Shown: piece after piece, positions 26,501 to 34,691 of the stretch
Numbering within the stretch: position 1 is the first letter of the stretch
Layout: each line of letters starts with the position of its first letter
Origin: Syngnathus acus
Lineage: Eukaryota; Chordata; Actinopteri; Syngnathiformes; Syngnathidae
Assembly: GCF_901709675.1 (NCBI RefSeq)
Contig: NC_051108.1
Coordinates: 5,676,631 to 5,740,630 of the forward strand
DNA: 64,000 nt
Direction of reading: 5' to 3'
Made by a program: the position numbers and the translations under genes
The notes under the pieces: generated by a model
What the model was told of the DNA's origin: nothing
Database searches by the model: none
What the model saw: only the letters and a program-made list of their open reading frames with translations

Positions 26501-27960
26501 TTTTGTAGGAGAGTGCAGCAGCTTACATGTGGCGGCAATACAAGACAATGACTTCCCAATTATCCCAACAACTATCGGAGCAGCTACGCCTTATTTTGGA
26601 GCCGACGCAAGCTGCGAAGCTCAAGTGGGTATAAATTTACTCATCCTATTTTGACAAACATTTTTTTTCAATATTCTACTCTTCTTCAGAGGTGATTACC
26701 GCACAGGAAAACGACTCAACATGAGAAAAGTCATCCCTTACATTGCCAGTCAGTTCCGCAAGGACAAGATCTGGTTGAGGAGGACAAAGCCTAGTAAAAG
26801 AGATTACCAGATCTGCCTGGCTGTGGATGATTCCTCCAGTATGGTGGACAACCATTCCAAACAGGTAAACCCTGCTCATCAGAGTTTGCACAGTCCATCC
26901 ATCCTTCTGTTTATTATTGAAGAATTGCTCCTAGAACACCGAAGAAAATTATAATTAAAAAAATAATAGTAATTATAGTTACATACATGTCTTCCAGCTG
27001 GCGTTTGAATCACTGTCAGTGATTGTCAATGCGCTCACTCTTCTGGAAGTTGGACAAGTGTCCGTTTACAGGTATGGCCATTTTCGGACCTATTTCCGGA
27101 TTGCATGTGAATGAAATATTGCTTTGTTCTCTTTGTTTAGTTTTGGTGAGGAGGTGCAGCTTCTCCACCCATTTCAGCAGCAATTCAATGATGATTCCGG
27201 AGCTCGGATCCTCCGATTGTGTAAATTCCAGCAGAAGAAGACTAGAATTGCTCAGGTGGGAATTTAGCTCACTGGACAAAACATTTGAGTTTTCGTGCAA
27301 GTTTAATTTCTAGGCATACCTAATTTATTATGCCTTTATTTTCCTGTACAGTTCCTAGAGAGTGCCACCGATATGTTGGTTGGAGCACGAAAGCAGATTT
27401 TAAGATCTACAAATTCAGGTGATAACTTACACATTGAGCCATCATATGAATTCATCTCATCCTCTTAAAAACAAAAAAAACAAAAAAAAAAAACACGGAG
27501 CTCATGTCTCTCATATTTTGTGCCTTAAACTTCACCCGCTGCTCCACAGAAACAGCCCAGCTTCTGATCATCGTATCAGACGGTAGGGGATTGTTCCTGG
27601 AAGGCAAAGAGCGTGTGACGACAGCAATACAAAGAGCACGCAGTGCAAATGTTTTCCTTATCTTTGTGGTACTTGACAATCCCAACTCCCGGGTAAGTTT
27701 CTTATTTTTCAGTCCATATATATTTCTACCTATTTCTGAATACATTTGATGCAATCTGTGGTGGTCTGATGCAGGACTCCATCCTGGACATCAAGGTGCC
27801 ATTATTTAAAAGCCCAGGAGAACTACCAGAGATCCGCTCCTACATGGAGGAGTTTCCATTTCCTTTCTACGTCATACTACGAGATGTGAATGCCTTGCCT
27901 GAGACCCTGAGCGACGCACTAAGGCAGTGGTTTGAACTTGTCACGACTGCCGACCAGTGA
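515..27960 (+). CDS. mdn1: Midasin (AAA+ ribosome-assembly ATPase), 3' part of gene, 91 exons
   Basis: Midasin is a dynein-like AAA+ ATPase of about 5,600 residues in vertebrates. It sits on pre-60S particles in the nucleolus and nucleoplasm and uses ATP to pull off assembly factors (the NLE1/Rsa4 and WDR12/Ytm1 type) that bind its MIDAS domain. The window holds roughly the last 4,900-5,000 codons. I traced 91 exons whose phases join without a stop, ending at TGA 27958-27960. They encode five P-loop modules, a long helical linker, an acidic region and a C-terminal VWA/MIDAS domain, in the order known for the family. The N-terminus, with AAA1, lies left of the window. Exon coordinates are in the domain entries below. 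One intron (13734-14109) appears to be GC-AG. Several introns carry transposon relics. Identity is essentially certain; a few splice sites may be off by a codon. Confidence 0.97.
4535..9407 (+). other. mdn1: MDN1 segment: AAA4, AAA5 and AAA6 modules
   Basis: Exons: 4535-4669, 4802-4940, 5037-5169, 5316-5446, 5526-5664, 5758-5872, 5990-6220, 6303-6500, 6645-6853, 6959-7081, 7162-7359, 7459-7566, 7650-7838, 7934-8023, 8084-8347, 8419-8683, 8760-8919, 9012-9128, 9199-9407. AAA4: Walker A GDTGCGKT, split by the intron at 4941-5036, and Walker B VFLMDEISLA. AAA5: GSPGVGKT and WVLLDELNLA. AAA6: GPTGSGKT (exon 8084-8347), but its Walker B reads WLLMDNANFC, with Asn in place of the catalytic Glu. The human protein also has Asn here, so AAA6 is expected to bind but not hydrolyse ATP. 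Confidence 0.93.
5215..5266. mobile_element. Fragment of the same MITE family
   Basis: A short AT-rich stretch in the intron 5170-5315 ends GGTTATAATCCAGAAATTACGG. It resembles the right end of the CCGTATTTTC family with several substitutions, and only one end is present. Confidence 0.5.
11876..12693. mobile_element. Non-autonomous hAT element with perfect 8-bp target duplication
   Basis: The ends are inverted (CAGTGGTTCCCAAA at the left, TTTGGGAACCACTG at the right). Both are flanked by the identical octamer ATTTAAAT (11868-11875 and 12694-12701). An 8-bp duplication with CAGTGG ends is diagnostic of hAT transposons. The interior is G/C-rich near the ends, has a G run at 12618-12632, and contains a second element. 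It sits in the MDN1 intron 11746-12773 and encodes no transposase. Confidence 0.9.
12186..12632. mobile_element. Second hAT-type element nested inside the first
   Basis: Starts CAGTGGTCCCCAACC followed by GGGCCGCGGACCGGTACCGG, a common vertebrate hAT end. A matching fragment CCGGTCCTTGGGG near 12608-12622 probably marks its right end, but the terminal CACTG is missing, so the right boundary is a guess. It must have inserted after the outer element. Confidence 0.6.
13771..14052. mobile_element. TA-flanked MITE, copy 2
   Basis: Begins CCATATTTTCCGCACTATAAGG and ends GGAAAATACGG, with TA on both sides (13769-13770 and 14053-14054). Internal tandem copies of a GGCGCACCGGATTATAAGG unit are visible. 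It lies in the MDN1 intron that has the GC donor and ends 57 bp before the next exon. Confidence 0.85.
17950..18355. mobile_element. TA-flanked MITE, copy 3
   Basis: Begins CCGTATTTTCCGGACTATAA and ends TCCAGGAAAATACGG. The left flank is TA; the right flank has mutated to TT. It is closely similar to copies 1, 4 and 5 throughout, including an internal AT-rich segment with ATGATTTGATTTGGATTAAA. Its right end is only 27 bp from the MDN1 exon that starts at 18383. Confidence 0.87.
20530..20934. mobile_element. TA-flanked MITE, copy 4
   Basis: Intact ends (CCGTATTTTCC and GAAAATACGG) with TA at 20528-20529 and 20935-20936. It lies in the MDN1 intron 20489-21008 and is nearly identical in structure to copies 1, 3 and 5. 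Confidence 0.88.
22319..22849 (+). repeat. 24-bp perfect direct repeat bracketing MITE copy 5
   Basis: The same 24 bases, containing TTGAGCTCAGTTAATG, occur at 22319-22342 and 22826-22849. The left copy abuts the MITE; the right copy is 49 bp beyond it. This is too long and too far away to be the element's TA target duplication. Confidence 0.85.
22344..22776. mobile_element. TA-flanked MITE, copy 5, beside a 24-bp direct repeat
   Basis: Begins CCGTATTTTCCGGACTATAA and ends GGAAATTACGG. The left TA is at 22342-22343; the right flank is TG. It carries a small insertion near 22446-22468 (CGGGCCGCATTTGGCCCGCG) that the other copies lack. The element lies in the MDN1 intron 22205-22868. Confidence 0.86.
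23128..25957 (+). other. mdn1: MDN1 segment: acidic D/E-rich region
   Basis: Exons: 23128-23262, 23347-23479, 23546-23724, 23858-23983, 24078-24219, 24407-24687, 24753-24908, 25073-25174, 25274-25466, 25563-25736, 25812-25957. The translation is dominated by Asp and Glu with Gln and Lys, as expected of the flexible acidic arm that tethers the MIDAS domain. Conserved landmarks are EFHDYEGGGIGEGEG near the start, NEVDPYHG (24078-24219) and SFKRKPGQADNERS (25274-25466). That last block is the end of the acidic tract and is very close to the human sequence. Long antisense open frames across this region are a side effect of GAN codons. Confidence 0.92.
26098..27960 (+). other. mdn1: MDN1 segment: MIDAS/VWA domain and C-terminus
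   Basis: Exons: 26098-26187, 26509-26624, 26690-26864, 26998-27071, 27141-27255, 27352-27418, 27550-27692, 27775-27960. The metal-ion-dependent adhesion site reads DDSSSM (the DxSxS motif, exon 26690-26864), followed by SDGRGLFLEGKERV (27550-27692) and the terminal ALPETLSDALRQWFELV. In the family this domain chelates Mg2+ together with a Glu from the UBL domain of NLE1 or WDR12, which transmits force from the ring. The stop is TGA at 27958-27960. Confidence 0.96.
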
Positions 27961-28660
27961 GCCGACCAGGTGACATTTATAACGAAAAACAATTTGAACA
28001 CTTTACTCAATATGGACTGATAATGGACTGATGAAGATAGTAAAGTTGTTCCTATGTTGCTTAAGAGAAAAGATGACTTGCTGCTCTAAATGTTTTTTTA
28101 TATACATATATATATAAATTATTGCAGTTTGTCATTTACCATTTCATTTTTGTCTTATTACATCACATTTGTAAATTACCATAATTATGAATTGTGATAG
28201 AATTTTGTGAAACATCTTGGTAAAATCATATATTCCCCTTACGCTGTGTTTCTATGTGTTTTATTTAAGTGAAGACAATAACCAACATTTATTGTGAACA
28301 TAAAAAGTGAACTGTGGGATTTTTTTTTTTATGTCAGTGGCCTGCCCCAAACTTTATTAGCATGTGTATTTTCCCATGGGAGAGAAACAAAAAGTGTGCT
28401 TTGGGAAAATAAATCTTCCGACTGACTGTATAAAAAATGGCCAAATTATTTGGGGTAGGGGTTACTTTCAGTATCTGGCCAGGCATCTTGATGTTTGTTA
28501 ATAGTGTGTGTGTAGTAGGTGCCATTGCATAGTAACTCCAAAGCATACGTTTGCGTAATAACATTTTTACTGGTTCAAGCCATGTTCATTCATCCTTGAA
28601 GTGATTCCAAGTCAAAACAGTAGTTTCTATCAGTTTTCAGGAAGTCGAGAAGAGTAATCC
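27961..28660. other. Convergent 3' untranslated regions of MDN1 and LYRM2
   Basis: 700 bp between the two stop codons, AT-rich, with no open frame of note. A minus-strand AATAAA (28353-28358 on the plus strand as TTTATT) fits the LYRM2 cleavage signal. I see no canonical AATAAA for MDN1 close to its stop. Confidence 0.6.
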
Positions 28661-29224
28661 TCAGAGGTTTTTTGAATTGTTTCCAGCCAATGCCAGGGAC
28701 ATTTGAAGCTCCTCCAGGTGCTTGTTTGCTTGTGTGATCATCATACGGATGGCATCCTGATGCAACGATCAGAGGGAAAACATCAGCACATTTATCATGG
28801 CAGGTCTACTTGAAATTGTGAATATAATTTCTACCTGGTCTGTGGTATTCTGGTTCCTCTTAAATTCAGATTTTGCCCAGTCTTTGAGGTACTTCCTGTC
28901 AGTCTCATTTGGCACATGTTTTATAGTCCTCAACATTTTTCTATATATCCCCAAGACGTTCTGCCTCTGTAAAAACTAAGAGGGGTCGGGGGGATTCAGA
29001 TGCAAAATGATTGGCCATTCAATTAATGATAGTGATTAAGTTGCTTGTCAAGGTACCATGAGTTCACCTTGTCAAACTAATTAAAATATTTTCCAATTAC
29101 CATGGTCGCTACGATGTAAACTGTGAAGTCTTTACGTATGAATCATGTTTAATATTGATTATGCGTGTGCAGTATTTACCTGTTTTAAAGAAAGTGCAGT
29201 AGACGGTATTTTTGACGTTGTCAT
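28661..29224 (-). CDS. lyrm2: LYR motif-containing protein 2 (mitochondrial)
   Basis: Three coding exons on the minus strand: 29180-29224 (start ATG), 28835-28975, and 28661-28756 with the stop. They give a 93-residue protein; human LYRM2 is 88. Blocks such as VPNETDRKYLKDWA and IRMMITQAN match the family strongly. LYR proteins of this group act in the mitochondrial matrix with the acyl carrier protein, and LYRM2 has been linked to complex I. The exon 2 acceptor was placed at CTTAG so that KQFLQRQNVL is continuous with the family; an alternative AG nine bases further in would drop three residues. The namesake LYR tripeptide reads IYR here. The gene is tail-to-tail with MDN1, as in human 6q15. 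Confidence 0.93.
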
Positions 29225-29836
29225 CTCTGGCAGACAAATATATTGTATATATCGTAAATATGTCGCCTTATCCCTTTCGTGCACTTGTTCCACACTTTTG
29301 CTGGGCTTCCATTACTGGCATGGAATATTACCCACAATCCATTGCGGATTTGACGAATCTCGCGAGACATCGGCGATACTCGGGAGAATTTGTTGTCCTG
29401 TGCCGAAAAACGATATATTTTTAAGCGTAAATATCAACAGATTGATTCAAAACGTTTTACTTGGTTATTTTTTATTTTTTAAAGGAGTTTGTTCTTAAAA
29501 AATAGCAGCGGACGAAACTGGACAAAGTGAGACTGAAACGCTGTGGCGACCCCAATGGGGAACAGCCGAAAGGTTTCTCCAAAGGTTTAATGCTTTCATT
29601 TACTTATTTTTTGCATGTTTTTTCCCTTAGTGTGGGTAGGTTTAGCTAATCCTGAATTACCAGAATCAATAATTATTCCTGCCAGATGGAATCAAATCTC
29701 AAAAAGATAACCTTTAGCGCACTCTACCGGACTGAGTCTCTAGTCAGCCCGCTGTTGCTATGACGACCGTTTCCTGCCAACAAGTCAAAACTGAAGTTGC
29801 AGCAAGCACGATTATAATATTTTCACGATTCTAAAA
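29225..29836. promoter_or_regulatory. Shared upstream region of LYRM2 and CFAP206
   Basis: 612 bp separate the two divergent start codons. The half near CFAP206 holds an X-box-like motif (next entry). A stretch near 29540-29580 (GCTGTGGCGACCCCAATGGG) looks like the end of a dispersed fish repeat. I see no TATA box close to either gene. Divergent transcription from this gap is inferred from layout only. Confidence 0.5.
29754..29767 (+). promoter_or_regulatory. Candidate RFX X-box upstream of CFAP206
   Basis: Reads GTTGCTATGACGAC: two half-sites GTTGCT and GACGAC separated by AT. This matches the X-box palindrome (GTNRYY, 0-3 bases, RRCAAC) with one mismatch. It lies 70 bp before the CFAP206 ATG, the usual position in genes for cilia controlled by RFX2/3 and FOXJ1. 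Confidence 0.6.
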
Positions 29837-32214
29837 ATGTCTCGGGCTCTGGCTGTAAGTGTTGTTGAAGCCATCATTCGGGAATTGGTACACGAGTGTA
29901 CCATGAGAGGAGCTTCTCCACCGATAGATTTAATTCATTTGAAGGTAAGAAACACATTTATTGCAATCGTTTTTGGTAGATTAGACCGGGAATTAGTCTG
30001 TATCATTTGTACAGATGTAATAAACCAAGCATAAATGTGCCCAATACATTTATTACCGGCGATGACACTCCTTGGAAATTGACATTTTATTATCCTTACA
30101 TATCAGCAGCTTATTTTACATTGATTAAATAAACGCACGTCATTTTACACTTTACCGTAACGTGTGTTTTTGACTCATTTGTGAGCGTCGTCGAGTCTCC
30201 CGTAACACCAAAAATAATTGCTGATGATTAAAAAGTGATTAAAAATATTGCATCTACGGTAGCAACACTATGCAAGTAAGAAGGCGACACCTACAACTAA
30301 GGTAACAACGCAGGTAAACGTGCATCAACGACTCTGACGTGTGGAAGAATGTGACGACATAAAAATGGATTCTGTCACTTACTGACAGCGAACAGAAGTC
30401 ATATATAATTGCCAAAATGCTGCGCGTAAAAAAGTGACCAAGACTCAAGAAAACCAAAAGCATCCAAGGTTGCAAAGATGATCGCATCAATATCTATAGG
30501 CGACTGTGCACGCTCCGTAAAGGTAATGGATATGGGAAACTTTCGCCACGGTTGTAAAACTTATAAAAGAGAAAAACTCCTTCTATTGAGGCTGGAGTCG
30601 AAAGCATGTTGCGTTACCTTTAAGTTACACACAAAAAAATAACCTCAAATCTTTATTTACAGTATTAGTTTGATAATATATTTTTTTTTTACAGATGTGC
30701 ACGGAGACACCTCCAGCCACATACAGTCCTTCCATTGACACAATCAAGATGCAAGTCTATTTTGACATGAATTACAAGACTAGACGTAAGTGAGAGTTTT
30801 TCCAAGTTGCACAATTTGTCATATGTTACAGTTAGGGCTATCAGTTTAATGCGAAACAAACTATTATTTCCAAACATCCTGAGGTGACAAAAAAAATGAC
30901 AATACATTGATGTGTTCAACTTATCAACAAAATGAATATCTCAACCGTGACAGTATTTTCTACACAGGAGAGTTCCTTAAGGGAATCAGCTGGATGCTGG
31001 GGACGAGACTAAACCAAGTGAGCAGAGAGATCACTGACAGCAGGGTGAAATCCAAAGAGCAATTAGATGCCCTCTACCGTAAAATCATCACATATATCCT
31101 GCTAGGCTCTGGCATGGGCTCTCCTTCAGATGCCAGCTCTGTGCAAGAGGCTACAGGTAAACACGATAACTAAAGTACCGTGTTGGCCCGGATATGCGAC
31201 TGTGTTTTTTGCATTGAAATAAGACTGAAAAAGTGGGGGTCGTCTTACATTCGGGGTCTAGACATTATACCCATTTACAATGTTAGATGGTGCCAGATAT
31301 TTTTCAAGCGAATGCTGAACTTAACTCCCCAGGCCAAAGTGAACCCCTGTCACGAAGAAGAAAAAGAAAATAGCGGTAGCACGAAGAAGAAAAATAAAAA
31401 ATAGCGGTAAGAAAGAAAATAAGAGAAGAAATAACAGAAAATGAAAAGAACAGAAGCCGTTCAATTACAAATGTGATTGCACTTTAGTTTACATATTTAA
31501 ATTTTCAGATATTAAGATGTGATAGACAGTTTTTGCATGATTTGAATGAGGCTTTTTCTTTCCAAAATATTTTGTTTCAGATGTACTGTAATTATTTTCT
31601 GTATAAAAATCAGATTTGGTGTTCAAAAAGTCTTTTTTCCAACTTGAGTCTTGAAAATGAGGGGGTCGTCTTATAATCAGCGTCGTCTTATATTCGGGCC
31701 AATACGGTATGTATGCTCACATTGTGCTTGTATCAGTTGCCTTGCAGAGCATTTTCCCATCAAGTGAACGCGGAGCCTTTATGATCCTCCCAAAGCGAGA
31801 TAAGGAGCAGCAGCTTTCTGAGCTCATGATGACTGTCACGGGAATTCGACTCTTCAACAAAGCTAGCAAGAAAGAACAGGAGACAAACTTTTCGGAATTA
31901 AGTATGAGACAGCATCAACTCATACTGGAATTGTGGCATGTCTTATAAATACAGTATTACCATAATTTTCTTTTTTTAACACTTTGCAGTGCCTCCAGCT
32001 CTCGCTGAAGCGCTTTCGGCCACCGGTGATGCCATAGAGGTCGAGCTGAGTGCCTCCCAAAGTTTGGCGTGGAACTACACAGCATTGTTAGAAAAGTATC
32101 GTGGCAGTTGGCCTGAAGAATATGACGTGTCCCCGGTTCAGCTAACACAAGCACTCTACAATGTCAGGCAAAGTGAAACATTTCTCCGTGTGTTACTGGT
32201 GAGCAAACATTTAT

Positions 32215-32253
<39 letters not shown>

Positions 32254-34202
32254 TTATTTTTCCTGATCTGGTTATATTTTGCATTGTTTCTTTGCAAAAA
32301 AAATAAATAAATTGATATGGCGTTCACTTTCTACCAACAGGCTGATTCACATTTATGTGTAAAAAGAATCGAAATCTTACAGAAGGACATCTCATCACAA
32401 ATGTACTTGCTGAAAACATCTGTGCAGCCCAAGACGCCTATGCTCACCGCAAAAGTTTTTGTAAGTTATTTGGCGATGGCTATAAGAATAAATAATGACA
32501 ATGTGTTATAGACATTATTACTGTTGCTATTATTAAGACTGTTATTATTCACTTTTTTTTTTCCAGCCATTGTTGAAGGACCTGTCAAAACTATGGTCAG
32601 AACTTCAAGATGAAGCAGAGCTGCTGAACATTTTAAACAACATTGCACTCAGATTGCAGTTCTTCCGTACCTCTCCGGACAATATTTTTCCCAAACATCC
32701 TTTGGGGAAACTACTGGAGGGAATAGAAGTAAAAACAGACAAACAAAGAATGGATGAGCACATAGGTATGGCTGGCAGTAGCAAATCATTTGACCAGAAT
32801 ATAAATTGTAAACTGAATTTCTTCAAACAGGCGAGTACATTGACCCATCACAGATGAAGGAGCACGAGTGGCTCCACCCTGAATCTGCTGACATGCTTAT
32901 TGACCTCCCATTGCAGTATAATGGATTCTGTGGCTACACCCTTGTTAACAATGATGGTCTTATTCTTCCAGGTAACAGAACTTTATGGTACCAATAATAT
33001 ATGATCAGATCAAATAAAGCCTGGCTTCACAGCATTTACCAGAACAGACAAGTAAGAAAAAAATTAGGGGTGCTAATTGAGTTGATAAATTATAAATCAA
33101 TGATTAAACACAATAAATCGGCAAATTTACTCATCACATATGCGCGAGAAGATTTTACTTGCACCGTCTTGAATCGAGAGGCCAAATGACTGATTTGTGT
33201 ACAGCCACTAAAACGAGTACAATAATAAATAAACTATCAAAATGCATCCATTAATCTTACAGAAATATTCATAATGGAATTTTAAATTTTATTCATCTCC
33301 CTGACACATATCAAATTCAGTCATAAGAGTGCTACAATGCCTTGGTAAATGTTTTTTTTTTTTTTTTTTTTAAACGTGTGCAATGTCACATGCTATATTA
33401 TAACTAAACATAAGAACGTCTTCACATGTGACATTCCCCTCATAGGGAATCCATACATTGGTGTGCTCAAGTACAAGGAGAAACTGTATGTCTTCATCTC
33501 CAAAGAAGCTGCTATAAAATTTGCCTACAACGCTGATCACTTCATTGAACTGGTGACAGAAAAAGCCAAGAGTTCACCTGAATTGATTCATCTTCTCAAA
33601 CTCCATCAAACTCCATCTTACGTAAGATATTTGTAGTACAATTGCACTCTGTAAATTGTGTGCAATCTCAGGTTACAACCTACCACCATCTCCATCATTC
33701 AAGGCATCAAATCATAACACAGATAAATTAATGCTTTAGATGTTTTACAGGTGCAAGCAGGAAAGAAGCCACTACTTGTGAGTAAGTCCGAGAGCTGGAC
33801 TCAAACAGATCTTCACGTAATGGCGACAAATATTGTGAAGTCATATGAATGGAATGAGTGGGAACTACGAAGGTCAGCTATCAAACTGGTAAGTCCGAAT
33901 ATTCAATCATTAATATTTTACATCAATTCAGGCCTCAACTTGGAGAAAATGGGATGATCATTAATACTTGAAAATTCTAGGCAGATCTTCGGACAACAGT
34001 CACACATTCAACTCAAACCCATCTGAGCCACATGAGACGGGAAAATGACACTCAAACATGGCTCCCCAAGCAGGTTGGTTGTCAAACGAAGAGAGATGGT
34101 CAGACAGGTGTCCCGAAACCTCAGATATTCCTGGCTGGCCTTAGAGGATGCAGAGGCGGAAAAATGGAAAAAGTCAACCTTACCAGATCTATTAATGAAT
34201 AA
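29837..34202 (+). CDS. cfap206: Cilia- and flagella-associated protein 206
   Basis: Eleven exons: 29837-29944, 30695-30785, 30968-31156, 31737-31901, 31990-32198, 32341-32460, 32567-32765, 32831-32971, 33446-33621, 33751-33888, 33981-34202. They give a 585-residue protein with uninterrupted phase (human CFAP206 is about 620). The family (FAP206 in Chlamydomonas) docks radial spoke 2 and a dynein to the axonemal doublet in motile cilia. Recognisable blocks are SIDTIKMQVYFDMNY, VTGIRLFN, GNPYIGVLKYKEK, VKSYEWNEWELRR and PQIFLAGLRG. One conserved exon after exon 1 was not found, although the remaining exons stay in frame. An AATAAA lies at 34217-34222, 15 bp past the stop. A transposon relic ends 29 bp before exon 4. 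Confidence 0.93.
29945..30694 (+). other. CFAP206 intron 1
   Basis: 750 bp with no exon I can support. In other vertebrates a coding exon for roughly 26 residues would be expected here. The only faintly similar stretch is around 30470-30525 (a frame reading DRINIYRRL, followed by a GT), which may be chance or a decayed remnant. Confidence 0.5.
31178..31707. mobile_element. TA-flanked MITE of a second family (530 bp)
   Basis: Ends are inverted: CCGTGTTGGCCCGGATAT at the left and ATTCGGGCCAATACGG at the right, with TA at 31176-31177 and 31708-31709. Subterminal GGGGGTCGTCTTA repeats differ from the CCGTATTTTC family, although both start CCGTRTT and share the TA target. No coding capacity. It fills most of CFAP206 intron 3. 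Confidence 0.82.
32220..32250. repeat. (TA)n microsatellite in CFAP206 intron 5
   Basis: About 15 TA units directly after the donor of the exon 31990-32198. Confidence 0.9.
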
Positions 34203-34216
34203 TTGGTGTCTTACCA

Positions 34217-34222
34217 AATAAA
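34217..34222 (+). other. Poly(A) signal AATAAA of CFAP206
   Basis: The canonical hexamer lies 15 bp after the CFAP206 stop codon, an unusually short 3' UTR if used. Confidence 0.7.
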
Positions 34223-34421
34223 TTGAAGCGATACCTTGCATTTTGAGATGTTTTTTATTTATTGTCTCGTTTCTTGAAGGCCTTAAATGACAAATTGGTA
34301 GAGATGACGAGTTACCTGATTTAAGTGCTCGCTAAACCTGCAGGTATGATTGTATCTTAAAATATGAAGTATCGCAAGGTGTCAAAAATATAAAACAAAA
34401 ATAAGCCTGATGGCAAAATCA

Positions 34422-34427
34422 TTTATT
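34422..34427 (-). other. Probable poly(A) signal of UBE2J1
   Basis: TTTATT on the plus strand (AATAAA on the minus strand), 265 bp downstream of the UBE2J1 stop in its direction of transcription. The two converging genes thus end about 200 bp apart. Confidence 0.6.
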
Positions 34428-34691
34428 TACAGATACACAATTATGGAACGTGCTGTGAGCGACATCGGCTCGATTTGAAACAACTTTTAATACGAAAGCT
34501 GTGATTTCAAATCCAAAGCAATGCAACCATGCCATCTCTCATTTGTCATTTGTTCTGTAAAAGCTTGAATTTCACCTAGCTGGGCTTCCACCTCTTCCTG
34601 TTGAAAAGACCAACATGGCAGTATATTCTAGCGGTAGTATGAAGGGGCTACAATAGGATTGATAATAATAGGAGGTGAGAATAAGTAATAG

